Notes: generated from the sequence alone by a model not told the origin. A stretch of 64,000 nucleotides of DNA from Streptomyces europaeiscabiei (GCF_036346855.1 NZ_CP107841.1:8498001-8562000); one strand, 5' to 3'. Positions 52,901 to 62,819 are shown, counted from the first letter of the stretch. A program made the numbers and translations.

Positions 52901-54106
52901 CTAGCCCTGGAATCGATACTCTTCGAGCAGTCGACGACCGATGATCATTTTCTGGATTTCGGCGGTACCTTCACCGATCAGCAGCATCGGTGCCTCACGG
53001 TAGAGGCGCTCGATCTCGTACTCCTTGGAGAAGCCGTAACCGCCGTGGATCCGGAAAGCGTCCTCGACGACTTCCTTGCAGTATTCGGAGGCGAGGTACT
53101 TCGCCATCCCTGCTTCGAGGTCGTTTCGTTCGCCCGAGTCCTTTTTGCGAGCTGCGTTCACCATCATCGCATGGGCGGCCTCGACCTTGGTAGCCATCTC
53201 GGCCAGCTTGAACTGGATCGCCTGGTGCTGGGCGATCGGTTTGCCGAAGGTGTGGCGCTGTTGGGCGTACGAGACACCGAGTTCGAACGCACGCTGAGCG
53301 ACTCCGCAGCCACGTGCGGCCACATTGACCCGGCCGACCTCGACGCCGTCCATCATTTGGTAAAACCCTCGGCCGGTGGTGCCGCCGAGTACGCGATTGG
53401 CCGGAATGCGCAGTCCGTCCATGATGAGCTCGGTCGTGTCGACGCCCTTGTAGCCCATCTTGTCGATCTTCCCGGGAATGGTGAGGCCGGGGCGGACCTC
53501 TCCGAAACCGGGTTCCTTCTCGATCAGGAAGGTGGTCATCGACTTGTGAGGGGCCGTGCCCTCGGGGTGGCCTTCGTCACTTCGGACGAGTACGGCGACG
53601 AGTGTTGACGTCCCACCGTTGGTCAGCCACATCTTCTGACCGTTCAGGACGTAGTCGTCGCCGTCCTTGACCGCCTTGGAGGTGATCGCCGACACATCCG
53701 AACCGAGACCCGGCTCCGACATCGAGAAGGCGCCCCGGACGTCACCGGCTGCCATCCTCGGCAGGAAGTGGTCCTTCTGCTCCTGCGTGCCGTGCTGCTT
53801 CAGCATGTACGCCACGATGAAGTGCGTGTTGATGATGCCGGACACGGACATCCAGCCCCGGGCGATCTCCTCCACGCACAGCGCGTAGGTGAGGAGGGAC
53901 TCGCCCAGACCGCCGTACTCCTCGGGGATCATCAGGCCGAACAGGCCCAGTTCCTTCAGCCCGTCGACGATCGCCTGCGGGTACTCGTCGCGGTGCTCCA
54001 GCTCCGTCGCGACCGGGATGATCTCCTTGTCCACGAAGTCACGGACGGTGGACAGGATCTCCTGCTGGATGTCGGTCAGACCTGCGGTCTGGGCGAGTCG
54101 CGCCAT
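52901..54106 (-). CDS. mcd: Acyl-CoA dehydrogenase, probably (2S)-methylsuccinyl-CoA dehydrogenase
   Basis: A 401-residue flavin-dependent acyl-CoA dehydrogenase. FAD/substrate motifs AFSMSEPGLGSDVSA and QKMWLTNGG, then RHTFGKPIAQHQ, RIHGGYGFSKEYEIERL and IGEGTAEIQKMIIGRRL, where the Glu is the candidate catalytic base. By context it is the methylsuccinyl-CoA to mesaconyl-CoA step of the ethylmalonyl-CoA pathway. It is the last gene of the operon and starts 2 bases after the MaoC-like gene stop. Confidence 0.88.
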   Translation of the reverse strand: MARLAQTAGLTDIQQEILSTVRDFVDKEIIPVATELEHRDEYPQAIVDGLKELGLFGLMIPEEYGGLGESLLTYALCVEEIARGWMSVSGIINTHFIVAYMLKQHGTQEQKDHFLPRMAAGDVRGAFSMSEPGLGSDVSAITSKAVKDGDDYVLNGQKMWLTNGGTSTLVAVLVRSDEGHPEGTAPHKSMTTFLIEKEPGFGEVRPGLTIPGKIDKMGYKGVDTTELIMDGLRIPANRVLGGTTGRGFYQMMDGVEVGRVNVAARGCGVAQRAFELGVSYAQQRHTFGKPIAQHQAIQFKLAEMATKVEAAHAMMVNAARKKDSGERNDLEAGMAKYLASEYCKEVVEDAFRIHGGYGFSKEYEIERLYREAPMLLIGEGTAEIQKMIIGRRLLEEYRFQG

Positions 54107-54108
54107 GG

Positions 54109-54621
54109 CTACTTCTCCTGCTCCCTGAGCTCGGGGCGGCCGGGCTGTTCGCCGCCGCGCTCCTTGATGTACGTCTCGGTCGGCACCATGACCTTGCGGC
54201 GGAACACGCACACCAGCGTGCCGTCCTGCTTGTAGCCCTTGGTCTCGACGTGGACGATGCCGCGGTCGTTCTTCGACTTCGACGGCCACTTGTCGAGCAC
54301 CGTCGTCTCGCCGTAGATCGTGTCGCCGTGGAAGGTCGGCGCCACGTGCTTCAGCGACTCGATCTCCAGGTTCGCGATCGCCTTGCCGGAGACGTCCGGC
54401 ACGGACATGCCCAGCAGCAGCGAGTAGATGTAGTTCCCCACCACGACGTTCTTGCCGAAGTCGGTCGTCTTCTCGGCGTAGTTGCTGTCCATGTGGAGCG
54501 GGTGGTGGTTCATGGTGAGGAGACAGAAGAGATGGTCGTCGTACTCCGTGACCGTCTTCCCGGGCCAGTGCTTGTACACCGCCCCGACCTCGAACTCCTC
54601 GTAGGTGCGTCCGAACTGCAT
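54109..54621 (-). CDS. mch: MaoC-like hydratase, probable mesaconyl-CoA hydratase
   Basis: A 170-residue single hot-dog protein. MNHHPLHMDSNYAEKTTDFG carries the Asp/His hydratase motif, with GNYIYSLLLGMSV and SLKHVAPTFHGDTIYGET after it. In context it hydrates mesaconyl-CoA to beta-methylmalyl-CoA. It is about half the length of double-hot-dog homologues from Rhodobacter, so it should act as a dimer. ATG 54621 begins 5 bases after the lyase stop. Confidence 0.83.
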   Translation of the reverse strand: MQFGRTYEEFEVGAVYKHWPGKTVTEYDDHLFCLLTMNHHPLHMDSNYAEKTTDFGKNVVVGNYIYSLLLGMSVPDVSGKAIANLEIESLKHVAPTFHGDTIYGETTVLDKWPSKSKNDRGIVHVETKGYKQDGTLVCVFRRKVMVPTETYIKERGGEQPGRPELREQEK

Positions 54622-54626
54622 CGCGC

Positions 54627-55601
54627 TCAGGCCTCCGGGATCTCGAACTTCGACGTACGGGTCATTCCCGCCGCCCGCCCCTTGCCGGAGATGACCAGGG
54701 CCATCTTGCGGCTGGCCTCGTCGATCATCTCGTCGCCGAGCATCGCCGAGCCCTTCTTGCCGCCCGCCTCGGACGTGCAGTAGTCGTACGCGTCCAGGAT
54801 CAGCTCGGCGTGGTCGAAGTCCTCCTGCGAGGGCGAGAAGATCTCGTTGGACGCATCGACCTGGCCCGGGTGCAGCACCCACTTGCCGTCGAAGCCGAGC
54901 GCGGCGGCCCGCTGCGCGACCTCGCGGTAGCCGTCGACGTTGCGGATCTGCAGGTAGGGGCCGTCGATCGCCTGGAGGTTGTTGGCGCGGGCGGCCATCA
55001 GGATCTTCATCAGGATGTAGTGGTAGGCGTCCGCCGGGTAGCCGGGCGGCTGCTCGCCCACGACCAGTGACTTCATGTTGATCGACGCCATGAAGTCGGC
55101 AGGGCCGAAGATGATCGTCTCCACGCGCTGGGACGCCGTCGCGATCTCGTTGACGTTGTTCAGGCCCTGCGCGTTCTCGATCTGCGCCTCGATGCCGATC
55201 TTGCCGACCTCGAAGCCCATCGTCTTCTCGATCTGGGTCAGCAGGAGGTCGAGGGCGACGACCTGCTGGGCGGTCTGCACCTTCGGCAGCATGATGCAGT
55301 CGAGGTTCTGACCGGCACCCTCGACGACCGTGACGACATCGCGGTACGTCCACTCCGTCGTCCAGTCGTTGACCCGTACGACCCGCGTCTTGCCGGTCCA
55401 GTCGCCCTCGTTGAGGAACTTGACGATGGTGTGCCGCGCCTCGGGCTTGGCGAGCGGGGCGCAGGCGTCCTCCAGGTCGAGGAAGACCTGGTCCGCCGGG
55501 AGGCCCTGGGCCTTCTCCAGGAAGCGCGGGTTGCTTCCCGGCACCGCGAGGCAGGAGCGCCGCGGACGAAGGCGGTTCACCTGAGGAACAGGGCTGGTCA
55601 T
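54627..55601 (-). CDS. mcl: HpcH/HpaI-family CoA-ester lyase, probable beta-methylmalyl-CoA/malyl-CoA lyase
   Basis: A 324-residue citrate-lyase-beta-like aldolase. RRSCLAVPGSNPRFLEKA, FLDLEDACAPLAKPEAR (acidic metal site), IGIEAQIENAQGL and IIFGPADFMASI mark the metal and CoA sites. It would cleave beta-methylmalyl-CoA to glyoxylate and propionyl-CoA. Its start overlaps the mutase stop by 4 bases. Confidence 0.88.
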   Translation of the reverse strand: MTSPVPQVNRLRPRRSCLAVPGSNPRFLEKAQGLPADQVFLDLEDACAPLAKPEARHTIVKFLNEGDWTGKTRVVRVNDWTTEWTYRDVVTVVEGAGQNLDCIMLPKVQTAQQVVALDLLLTQIEKTMGFEVGKIGIEAQIENAQGLNNVNEIATASQRVETIIFGPADFMASINMKSLVVGEQPPGYPADAYHYILMKILMAARANNLQAIDGPYLQIRNVDGYREVAQRAAALGFDGKWVLHPGQVDASNEIFSPSQEDFDHAELILDAYDYCTSEAGGKKGSAMLGDEMIDEASRKMALVISGKGRAAGMTRTSKFEIPEA

Positions 55602-57658
55602 GCGGGGACCTCCGTGCTGATGAGGGGGCTGAGCTTGTTGGCCTTGCGGATCTCGTCGACGATACGGCCGATGATCCCGGTGATGTCGAAGTCCTTCGGG
55701 GTGAACACGGCGGCCACTCCGGCGGCCCTGAGCTGTGCGGCGTCCGCGTTCGGGATGATCCCGCCGGCGATCACCGGGATGTCGGCGGCACCGGCCTCCC
55801 GCAGCCGGTCCAGCACGTCCGGCACCAGCTGGGCGTGCGAGCCGGAGAGGATGGACAGGCCGACCGCGTGCACGTCCTCGGCGATCGCCGCGTCCACGAT
55901 CTGTTCCGGGGTGAGCCGGATGCCCTGGTAGACCACCTCGAAGCCCGAGTCACGGGCCCGCACGGCGATCTGCTCGGCCCCGTTGGAGTGCCCGTCCAGA
56001 CCCGGCTTGCCGACCAGGAAGCGGAGTTTGCCGACGTTCAGGTCCTTCGCCGTCAGCTCCACCTTGCGGCGGACCTCCGACATGGCCGAGCCCTCCTCGG
56101 CGGAGACGGCCACCGGCGCCGACGACACACCGGTCGGCGCCCGGAACTCCCCGAACACCTCGCGCAGGGCCCCGGACCACTCGCCGGTCGTGACCCCGGC
56201 GCGGGCGCACTCCAGGGTGGCCTCCATGAGGTTGCCGGAGCCCTTCGCGGCCTCCTTCAGCCGATCCAGCGCCTTGCACGGGCGCGGGTGGTTGAAGGGC
56301 GGCTGGTAGCGCGTGTCGCGCCAGCTCTGGAGGGACTTGATCACCCGCGCCTCGACCGCAGGGTCCACCGTCTGGATCGCCGCGTCCAGGTCGGCGGTCA
56401 GCGGGTTCGGCTCCGTCGACTCGAAGACGTTGACCCCGACGATCTTCTCCTGGCCCGACTCGATCCGGGCCCGGCGTTCGGCGTGCGAGGAGACCAGTTG
56501 CGACTTGAGGTAGCCGGACTCGACGGCGGCCATCGCGCCGCCCATCTCCTGGATCCGCTCGATCTCGGCGAAGGACTCCTCGACCAGCTGGGTCACCTTC
56601 GCCTCGATGACGTGCGAGCCCTCGAATATGTCCTCGTACTCCAGCAGATCGCTCTCGTGCGCCAGCACCTGCTGGATTCGCAGCGACCACTGCTGGTCCC
56701 ACGGCCGGGGCAGGCCCAGGGCCTCGTTCCAGGCCGGCAGCTGGACCGCCCGGGCCCGTGCGTCCTTGGAGAGGGTCACGGCCAGCATCTCCAGGACGAT
56801 CCGCTGGACGTTGTTCTCCGGCTGCGCCTCGGTCAGACCGAGGGAGTTGACCTGGACGCCGTACCGGAAACGCCGCTGCTTGGCGTTCTCGATGCCGTAC
56901 CGCTCGCGGGTGATCCGGTCCCAGATCCGCCCGAAGGCCCGCATCTTGCACATCTCCTCGACGAAGCGGACTCCCGCGTTCACGAAGAAGGAGATACGGG
57001 CGACGACGTCACCGAACTTCTCGGCCGGGACCTGGCCCGAGTCCCGTACGGCGTCCAGCACCGCGATCGCCGTGGACATCGCGTACGCGATCTCCTGCAC
57101 CGGCGTGGCGCCCGCCTCCTGCAGGTGGTAGCTGCAGATGTTGATCGGGTTCCACTTGGGCATGTGGGAGACCGTGTACGCGATCATGTCCGTCGTCAGC
57201 CGGAGTGAGGGTCCCGGCGGGAACACATGGGTGCCCCGCGACAGGTACTCCTTGACGATGTCGTTCTGGGTCGTGCCCTGGAGCTGGGTGATGTCCGCGC
57301 CCTGCTCCTCCGCCACGACCTGGTAGAGCGCCAGCAGCCACATGGCGGTGGCGTTGATGGTCATCGAGGTGTTCATCTGCTCCAGGGGGATGTCCTGGAA
57401 CAGCCTGCGCATGTCACCGAGATGGGCCACCGGGACGCCGACCCGGCCGACCTCGCCGCGGGCGAGGATGTGGTCGGAGTCGTAGCCGGTCTGGGTCGGC
57501 AGGTCGAAGGCGACCGACAGACCCGTCTGCCCCTTGGCGAGGTTGCGCCGGTACAGCTCGTTGGACGCCTCCGCCGTGGAGTGACCGGCGTACGTGCGCA
57601 TGAGCCACGGCCGGTCCTTCTCCCGCTTGCCGCCTTCGGCGGGCTGACGCTCACTCAT
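55598..57658 (-). CDS. ecm: Ethylmalonyl-CoA mutase, B12-dependent (MeaA-type)
   Basis: A 686-residue fused mutase. The barrel domain starts [18 protein letters not shown], with [15 protein letters not shown] and [20 protein letters not shown]. After a linker, the C-terminal cobalamin domain has the DxHxxG motif in [14 protein letters not shown], then [11 protein letters not shown] and GGIIPNAD. It interconverts ethylmalonyl-CoA and methylsuccinyl-CoA. A 9-base gap separates it from the ccr gene, so these two central steps are tightly linked. Confidence 0.92.
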   Translation of the reverse strand: MSERQPAEGGKREKDRPWLMRTYAGHSTAEASNELYRRNLAKGQTGLSVAFDLPTQTGYDSDHILARGEVGRVGVPVAHLGDMRRLFQDIPLEQMNTSMTINATAMWLLALYQVVAEEQGADITQLQGTTQNDIVKEYLSRGTHVFPPGPSLRLTTDMIAYTVSHMPKWNPINICSYHLQEAGATPVQEIAYAMSTAIAVLDAVRDSGQVPAEKFGDVVARISFFVNAGVRFVEEMCKMRAFGRIWDRITRERYGIENAKQRRFRYGVQVNSLGLTEAQPENNVQRIVLEMLAVTLSKDARARAVQLPAWNEALGLPRPWDQQWSLRIQQVLAHESDLLEYEDIFEGSHVIEAKVTQLVEESFAEIERIQEMGGAMAAVESGYLKSQLVSSHAERRARIESGQEKIVGVNVFESTEPNPLTADLDAAIQTVDPAVEARVIKSLQSWRDTRYQPPFNHPRPCKALDRLKEAAKGSGNLMEATLECARAGVTTGEWSGALREVFGEFRAPTGVSSAPVAVSAEEGSAMSEVRRKVELTAKDLNVGKLRFLVGKPGLDGHSNGAEQIAVRARDSGFEVVYQGIRLTPEQIVDAAIAEDVHAVGLSILSGSHAQLVPDVLDRLREAGAADIPVIAGGIIPNADAAQLRAAGVAAVFTPKDFDITGIIGRIVDEIRKANKLSPLISTEVPA

Positions 57659-57667
57659 CTTGGGACC

Positions 57668-59005
57668 TCAGATGTTCCGGAAGCGGTTGATGGCGTCGAC
57701 GTGCCGGGCGCGCTTGTCGTGGTCGCGCACCCCGAGGCCCTCCTCGGGGGCGAGGCACAGCACGCCGACCTTGCCCTGGTGGAGGTTGCGGTGCACGTCG
57801 TACGCGGCCTGCCCGGTCTCCTCCAGGGAGTAGACCTTCGACAGCGTCGGGTGGATCTTGCCCTTGGCGACGAGGCGGTTGGCCTCCCAGGCCTCGCGGT
57901 AGTTCGCGAAGTGCGAGCCGATGATCCGCTTCAGCGACATCCACAGGTAGCGATTGTCGTACTCGTGGTTGAAGCCCGACGTCGAGGCGCAGGTGACGAT
58001 CGTGCCGCCCTTGCGGGTGACGTACACCGACGCGCCGAAGGTCTCGCGGCCCGGGTGCTCGAAGACGATGTCGACGTCCTCGCCCCCGGTGAGTTCGCGG
58101 ATGCGCTTGCCGAAGCGCTTCCACTCCTTCGGGTCCTGGTTGTGTTCGTCCTTCCAGAACTTGTAGTCCTCGGCGGTGCGGTCGATGATCGCCTCGGCGC
58201 CCATGGCCCGGCAGATGTCGGCCTTCTGCTCGCTGGAGACGACACAGATCGGGTTGGCGCCGCCGGCCAGCGCGAACTGGGTGGCGTAACTGCCGAGGCC
58301 GCCGCTGGCGCCCCAGATCAGCACGTTGTCGCCCTGCTTCATGCCGGCGCCGTTGCGGGAGACCAGCTGCCGGTAGGCGGTGGAGTTCACCAGGCCCGGG
58401 GCGGCGGCCTCCTCCCAGCTGAGGTGGTCGGGCTTCGGCATCAGCTGGTTGGACTTGACGAGCGCGATCTCGGCGAGGCCGCCGAAGTTGGTCTCGAAGC
58501 CCCAGATCCGCTGCTCGGGGTCGAGCATCGTGTCGTTGTGGCCGTCGGACGACTCCAGCTCCACGCTCAGGCAGTGCGCGACGACCTCGTCGCCGGGCCG
58601 CCAGGCGTTGACGCCGGGGCCGGTGCGCAGGACGACGCCCGCGAGGTCGGAGCCGATGATGTGGTAGGGCAGGTCGTGGCGCTTGGTCAGCTCGGAGAGC
58701 TTTCCGTAGCGCTCCAGGAAGCCGAAGGTGGACAGCGGCTCGAAGATCGAGGTCCACACGGAGTTGTAGTTGACCGAGGAGGCCATGACGGCCACCAGGG
58801 CCTCGCCCGGGCCGAGCTCCGGGAGCGGAACCTCGTCGAGGTGGATCGACTTGCGGGGGTCCTTGTCGCGGGTGGTGAGTCCCGCGAACATCTCCGTCTC
58901 GTCCTTGTGCACGGTGATCGCACGGTACGACTCGGGGAGCGGCAGTGCGGCGAAGTCGGCCGACGTGGAGTCGGGCGACTGGATCGCGTCCAGGATTTCC
59001 TTCAC
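57668..59005 (-). CDS. ccrA: Crotonyl-CoA carboxylase/reductase
   Basis: A 445-residue medium-chain reductase. SDLAGVVLRTGPGVNAWRPG, EEAAAPGLVNSTAYRQLV, IWGASGGLGSYATQFAL (NADPH-binding) and FEHPGRETFGASVYV are typical. It reductively carboxylates crotonyl-CoA to ethylmalonyl-CoA, supplying both the ethylmalonyl-CoA pathway and polyketide extender units. The GTG at 59005 follows GGAGGCACCACC. It opens the five-gene catabolic operon; a palindrome about 280 bases upstream may control it. Confidence 0.93.
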   Translation of the reverse strand: MKEILDAIQSPDSTSADFAALPLPESYRAITVHKDETEMFAGLTTRDKDPRKSIHLDEVPLPELGPGEALVAVMASSVNYNSVWTSIFEPLSTFGFLERYGKLSELTKRHDLPYHIIGSDLAGVVLRTGPGVNAWRPGDEVVAHCLSVELESSDGHNDTMLDPEQRIWGFETNFGGLAEIALVKSNQLMPKPDHLSWEEAAAPGLVNSTAYRQLVSRNGAGMKQGDNVLIWGASGGLGSYATQFALAGGANPICVVSSEQKADICRAMGAEAIIDRTAEDYKFWKDEHNQDPKEWKRFGKRIRELTGGEDVDIVFEHPGRETFGASVYVTRKGGTIVTCASTSGFNHEYDNRYLWMSLKRIIGSHFANYREAWEANRLVAKGKIHPTLSKVYSLEETGQAAYDVHRNLHQGKVGVLCLAPEEGLGVRDHDKRARHVDAINRFRNI

Positions 59006-59280
59006 GGTGGTGCCTCCGGCGACGTGCGTCCTGAGGGAGGGACGCTGCTGAGGGTTACGTCGGGTGCTGAGCTGGGTGTGATGCCGTCGGTTCGGCGGAG
59101 GTGGTGCTGCGGCGGCGCTTTGTGGCGCGGAAGGGTGCCTGTGACGCAGGCGTCCGGGCACGCGGACCGTGGTCTGCGGGGACAGCCGACGTACGAGAGT
59201 TCTCTGCACGCCGGCCGCCCGGACTCCTTCAACGTATGGCACGCCGTGTCACCCCGCAAGGCACCGAGTGCCAGAAAGTT

Positions 59281-59329
59281 CGCTCAGGTGAAATCTTTAC
59301 GTAACACCTGAGCGATGATCGATCAGGTG
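59281..59329. promoter_or_regulatory. Candidate operator upstream of ccr
   Basis: CGCTCAGGTG (59281-59290) and CACCTGAGCG (59305-59314) are perfect 10-base arms with a 14-base AT-richer spacer. A third half-site TCAGGTG follows at 59323-59329, spaced to form a second palindrome with the right arm. It lies between the TetR gene end and ccr, a natural site for control of the operon by that regulator. Confidence 0.55.
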
Positions 59330-59355
59330 GGGGTTGAAAAGGGCCTCTGACATGC

Positions 59356-59383
59356 CAAAACGGCCACCCGGTGGGGTGGCCGT
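59356..59383 (-). terminator. Terminator of the TetR gene
   Basis: ACGGCCACC and GGTGGCCGT pair as a 9-base stem around a short loop; on the minus strand the stem is followed by TTTT (59359-59356). It lies 43 bases past the regulator stop, and fits an intrinsic terminator. Confidence 0.75.
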
Positions 59384-59425
59384 CATCACAGTTACCGATG
59401 GGTAAAAAGTGGTTCGGGTCGGGTC

Positions 59426-60235
59426 TCAGCGGTCCCGGAGCGCCTCTTCGATGGTTCGCATGACCTCGTCGAGGGGGGCGTCCGTGCGGGCGACCGTCAC
59501 CAGGACCTCGCCGTGGGTGGACACCGTCGCGGCGACCGGCTCGGGCGCCATGGTGCGGCCCGCGCCGATGCCCGTGCCGAACGTCCTGCGCACGATGGCG
59601 AAGGCGTGGTCGAGCTGCGTCTCGACGTCGCCCTGCCCACCGGACCTGAGCCACCGCCGCAGCACGTGGTTGTGCGCGGTGACGACCGCCGACGCGGCCA
59701 CCTCGGCGAGCAGCGGGTCGTCGTTGCCGTCGTCGTGGTGGGCGTGCTCGTCGAAGTGGCCCAGCAGATAGCGGGTGAACAGGCGCTCGTAGCGGGCCAC
59801 GGAGGCGATCTCCGCCTCCCGCAGGGTGGGGACCTCACGGGTCAGCTTGTAGCGGGCGACCGAGATCTCCGGCCGGGCCGCGTACATCCTCATGACTTCC
59901 TTGATGCCGCGGCACACCGTGTCGAGCGGGTGCTCGTGCTGGGGAGCGGCGTTCAGCACCGCCTCCGCACGGATCAGGGTGTCGTCGTGGTCCGGGAAGA
60001 TCGCCTCTTCCTTGGAGCGGAAGTGACGGAAGAAGGTGCGGCGGGCGACCCCGGCCGCCGCCGCGATCTCGTCGACTGTGGTCGCCTCGTACCCCTTGGT
60101 CGAGAACAGCTCCATGGCCGCGGCCGCCAGTTCCCGGCGCATCTTGAGGCGTTGGGCGGCGGCGCGGCTGCCCGCGGCGCTCTCCGGAGCGTCGGGCGCA
60201 GCCGGTGTACGTGAGGACTTGGCGGGCTGGGACAT
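59426..60235 (-). CDS. TetR-family regulator of the ccr region
   Basis: A 269-residue TetR repressor. Helix-turn-helix TTVDEIAAAAGVARRTFFRHF (residues about 53-73 including flanks) after an Arg/Ala-rich start; the ligand domain is helical, and the C-terminus has a strand-rich extension EPVAATVSTHGEVLVTVAR unusual for plain TetR proteins. It lies between ccr and the hydroxyacyl-CoA dehydrogenase. CTGCA-TCCG-TGCAG at 60248-60261, just upstream of ATG 60235, could be an autoregulatory site. Confidence 0.87.
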   Translation of the reverse strand: MSQPAKSSRTPAAPDAPESAAGSRAAAQRLKMRRELAAAAMELFSTKGYEATTVDEIAAAAGVARRTFFRHFRSKEEAIFPDHDDTLIRAEAVLNAAPQHEHPLDTVCRGIKEVMRMYAARPEISVARYKLTREVPTLREAEIASVARYERLFTRYLLGHFDEHAHHDDGNDDPLLAEVAASAVVTAHNHVLRRWLRSGGQGDVETQLDHAFAIVRRTFGTGIGAGRTMAPEPVAATVSTHGEVLVTVARTDAPLDEVMRTIEEALRDR

Positions 60236-60623
60236 GCCCCGAACGTACTGCATCCGTGCAGGGGAGTGCGCGTGTCCTGCCATCCCCCCGTCCTGCTCGG
60301 ACGGGGGAGTGGCCAGGTGGGCGGGTGGGGGAGCGGGGGATCGGCCGGGCGCGGAGACGGCGGAGCGGGCGGGCGAAGGACGGCTGCCCGGGCCCAGCAG
60401 CCCACCCCAGTCCGTGCCCGTCGCCGGCCGACCCGGACGACCGGTGCCGACCGCCGGGCGATCCGTCGGGCCCGCCTTCGCCGCCGATCGGCGCACCGGA
60501 CCGTTCGCTGCCGCTGACAGGTCCACCGGGTCGGCGTCCGCCGCGGATCGGTCCGCCCGGGTCTCCGTCGGGCCCGGCGCGGACGCCGGGTCCGGGGGCG
60601 CCCCGATCCTGTCGCCCGCCTCC
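60236..60623. other. Spacer between TetR gene and hydroxyacyl-CoA dehydrogenase gene
   Basis: About 390 GC-rich bases with proline/alanine/glycine-like codon noise on several frames but no recognised gene. It includes the small palindrome at 60248-60261. The regulator promoter must lie here. Confidence 0.4.
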
Positions 60624-62447
60624 TCAGCGCTTGGCATATTCGCGGAAGCCACGGCCCGTCTTGCGGCCGAGGCAGCCCGCGGCCACCAGGTGCTCCAGCA
60701 GCGGCGCCGGGGCCAGCCCCGGGTCGCGGAACTCGCGGTGCAGGACCTTCTCGATGGCCAGCGACACGTCCAGCCCGACCACGTCCAGCAGTTCGAACGG
60801 GCCCATCGGGTAGCCGCCGCCCAGCTTCATGGCCGCGTCGATGTCGTCCAGCGTCGCGTAGTGCTCCTGGACCATCTTGATCGCGTTGTTCAGGTACGGG
60901 AACAGCAACGCGTTCACGATGAAACCGGCCCGGTCGCCGCAGTCCACCGGATGCTTGCGGACCTTCGTGCACACCTCGCGGACGGTGGCGTGCACGTCGT
61001 CGGCGGTCAGGACCGTACGGACCACCTCGACCAGCTTCATCGCCGGGGCCGGGTTGAAGAAGTGCATGCCGATCACGTCCTGCGGGCGCGAGGTGGCGCG
61101 GGCGCAGGCGACGACGGGCAGCGAGGAGGTGGTGGTGGCGAGGATCGCGCCCGGCTTGCAGACCTTGTCGAAGGTCGCGAACAGCTGCCGCTTGACCTCC
61201 AGGTCCTCGGCCACGGCCTCCAGAGCCAGGTCGACATCCGCGAAGGCGTCGTACGAGCTCGCCGGGGTGATCCGGTCCAGTGTCTCGGCGGCGGCCTCGA
61301 CCGTCAGCCGGCCCTTGTCGACGGAGCGGGCGAGCGACTTGCCGATACGGGCCTTCGCGGCCTGCGCCTTCTCCTCGCTGCGGGCGGCCAGCACGACCTC
61401 GTACCCGGCCTTCGCGAACACCTCGGCGATCCCGGACCCCATGGTCCCGGAGCCCGCGACACCCACCGAGCGGACGGTGCGCCCGGGGGTCGCGCTGACC
61501 CCGTCCAGCGGCGTCAGCGCGTCCCGCACGACGGTGGCGGAGCCGGGGGCCTCGTAGGAGTAGAAGCCGCGCCCCGACTTGCGGCCGGTCAGGCCCGCCT
61601 CGCTGAGCTGCTTGAGGATGGGCGCCGGTGCGTGCAGCCGGTCGTGCGAGGCCGTGTACATGGCCTCCAGGACCGTGCGCGCGGTGTCGACGCCGATCAG
61701 GTCCAGCAGCGCCAGCGGGCCCATCGGCAGACCGCAGCCGAGCCGCATCGCCGCGTCGATGTCCTCGCGGGAGGCGTACTTGGCCTCGTACATCGCGGCG
61801 GCCTGGTTGAGGTAGCCGAACAGCAGCCCGTCGGCGACGAATCCGGGCCGGTCGCCGACCGCGACGGGCTCCTTGCCCAGGTCGAGGGCGAGATCCGTGA
61901 CCGAGGCGACGGCCTGGGGGGCGGTCAGCACCGAGGAGACGACCTCGACCAGCTTCATCGCGGGCGCCGGGTTGAAGAAGTGCAGCCCGAGCACCCGCTC
62001 CGGACGCGCCGACTCGGCGGCCAGCCGTGTCACCGACAGGGCGTTGGTGCCGGTGGCGAGGACGGCCTCGGGACGCACGATCGCGTCCAGCTCACGGAAG
62101 ACCTGCTGCTTGATCTCGTACGACTCCGGGACGACCTCGATCACCAGGTCGGCGTCGGCCGCGGCCTGGAGGTCGGTGAAGGTGCGGAAGCGGGCGAGCA
62201 CGTCGCCGCGCTCCTGCTCGGTGATGCGTCCACGGGCCACGGCGCGCTCGGTCGCGGCCTCCAGCGCGGTGACGGCACGCGCGCCGGCGGCCTCGCTGAT
62301 GTCGATGCCGACGACCTCGCGGCCGGCCCGGGCCAGCACTTCGGCGATACCGGTGCCCATGGTGCCGAGACCGACCACGGCGATCGTCTGGAACGGGGGT
62401 TGCGCAGACAGAGGGGACATTGACGAGTCGGAAAGGGGAGTGGCCAT
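60624..62447 (-). CDS. 3-hydroxyacyl-CoA dehydrogenase with two tandem catalytic units
   Basis: A 607-residue fusion of two complete 3-hydroxybutyryl-CoA dehydrogenase units. Unit 1 (about 15-300): VVGLGTMGTGIAEVLARAG and LGLHFFNPAPAMKLVEVV. Unit 2 (about 320-607): VAGSGTMGSGIAEVFAKAG and IGMHFFNPAPAMKLVEVV, ending GRKTGRGFREYAKR. Both keep the NAD motif and the catalytic HFFNPAP His; unit 1 has TNALSV at the place where unit 2 has the usual TTSSLPV. It interconverts acetoacetyl- and 3-hydroxybutyryl-type CoA esters, feeding crotonyl-CoA to ccr. ATG 62447 chosen; ATG 62420 possible. Confidence 0.9.
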   Translation of the reverse strand: MATPLSDSSMSPLSAQPPFQTIAVVGLGTMGTGIAEVLARAGREVVGIDISEAAGARAVTALEAATERAVARGRITEQERGDVLARFRTFTDLQAAADADLVIEVVPESYEIKQQVFRELDAIVRPEAVLATGTNALSVTRLAAESARPERVLGLHFFNPAPAMKLVEVVSSVLTAPQAVASVTDLALDLGKEPVAVGDRPGFVADGLLFGYLNQAAAMYEAKYASREDIDAAMRLGCGLPMGPLALLDLIGVDTARTVLEAMYTASHDRLHAPAPILKQLSEAGLTGRKSGRGFYSYEAPGSATVVRDALTPLDGVSATPGRTVRSVGVAGSGTMGSGIAEVFAKAGYEVVLAARSEEKAQAAKARIGKSLARSVDKGRLTVEAAAETLDRITPASSYDAFADVDLALEAVAEDLEVKRQLFATFDKVCKPGAILATTTSSLPVVACARATSRPQDVIGMHFFNPAPAMKLVEVVRTVLTADDVHATVREVCTKVRKHPVDCGDRAGFIVNALLFPYLNNAIKMVQEHYATLDDIDAAMKLGGGYPMGPFELLDVVGLDVSLAIEKVLHREFRDPGLAPAPLLEHLVAAGCLGRKTGRGFREYAKR

Positions 62448-62819
62448 CGCGGGACTCCAGGATGAGGTGACGGCTGAGGGAAACGCCGCGGGTACGCGAA
62501 GAGCGCGCAACCGGCGCGTGGCGTGCGGGTGTGGGGTGGTGCCGGGCTGATGAACGCACACGCCCGGTGCCGTCGCCGCGGGCGTGCACACGCCCGGGGA
62601 ACGGCTGAACCGACCGGCCCTGTCCCGAGGCCGAGCCGTACTGGTACTCCAGGTACCGAACCGACTGTGCTCCTAACGGCTGCGTCACCAAACCGTCGAG
62701 AGCGAACACGAGTGGGTATCTCGCTCGTCTGAGCTTAACCGGTGGGTAACGAGCGCGCCAGCCCCCGTGTTTGTGAGGTACGTCCCCCGTGCGCGCCGGG
62801 CGCCCGTACGCTCGATGAC
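62448..62819. other. Divergent promoter region
   Basis: About 370 bases between divergent genes. A short palindrome GGTAC-TCCAG-GTACC lies at 62643-62657, and the region 62700-62760 is somewhat AT-richer. Several CACGCCCG/CGGGCGTG inverted words cluster at 62560-62595. No small gene is seen. Confidence 0.4.

Larger units (their letters stand above)
59006..59425. other. ccr upstream region with palindrome and terminator
   Basis: About 420 bases with no credible gene. It holds the inverted repeat at 59281-59314 and the hairpin terminator at 59356-59383 described separately, and presumably the ccr promoter. A short direct wording CAGGTG recurs three times around the palindrome. Confidence 0.5.
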
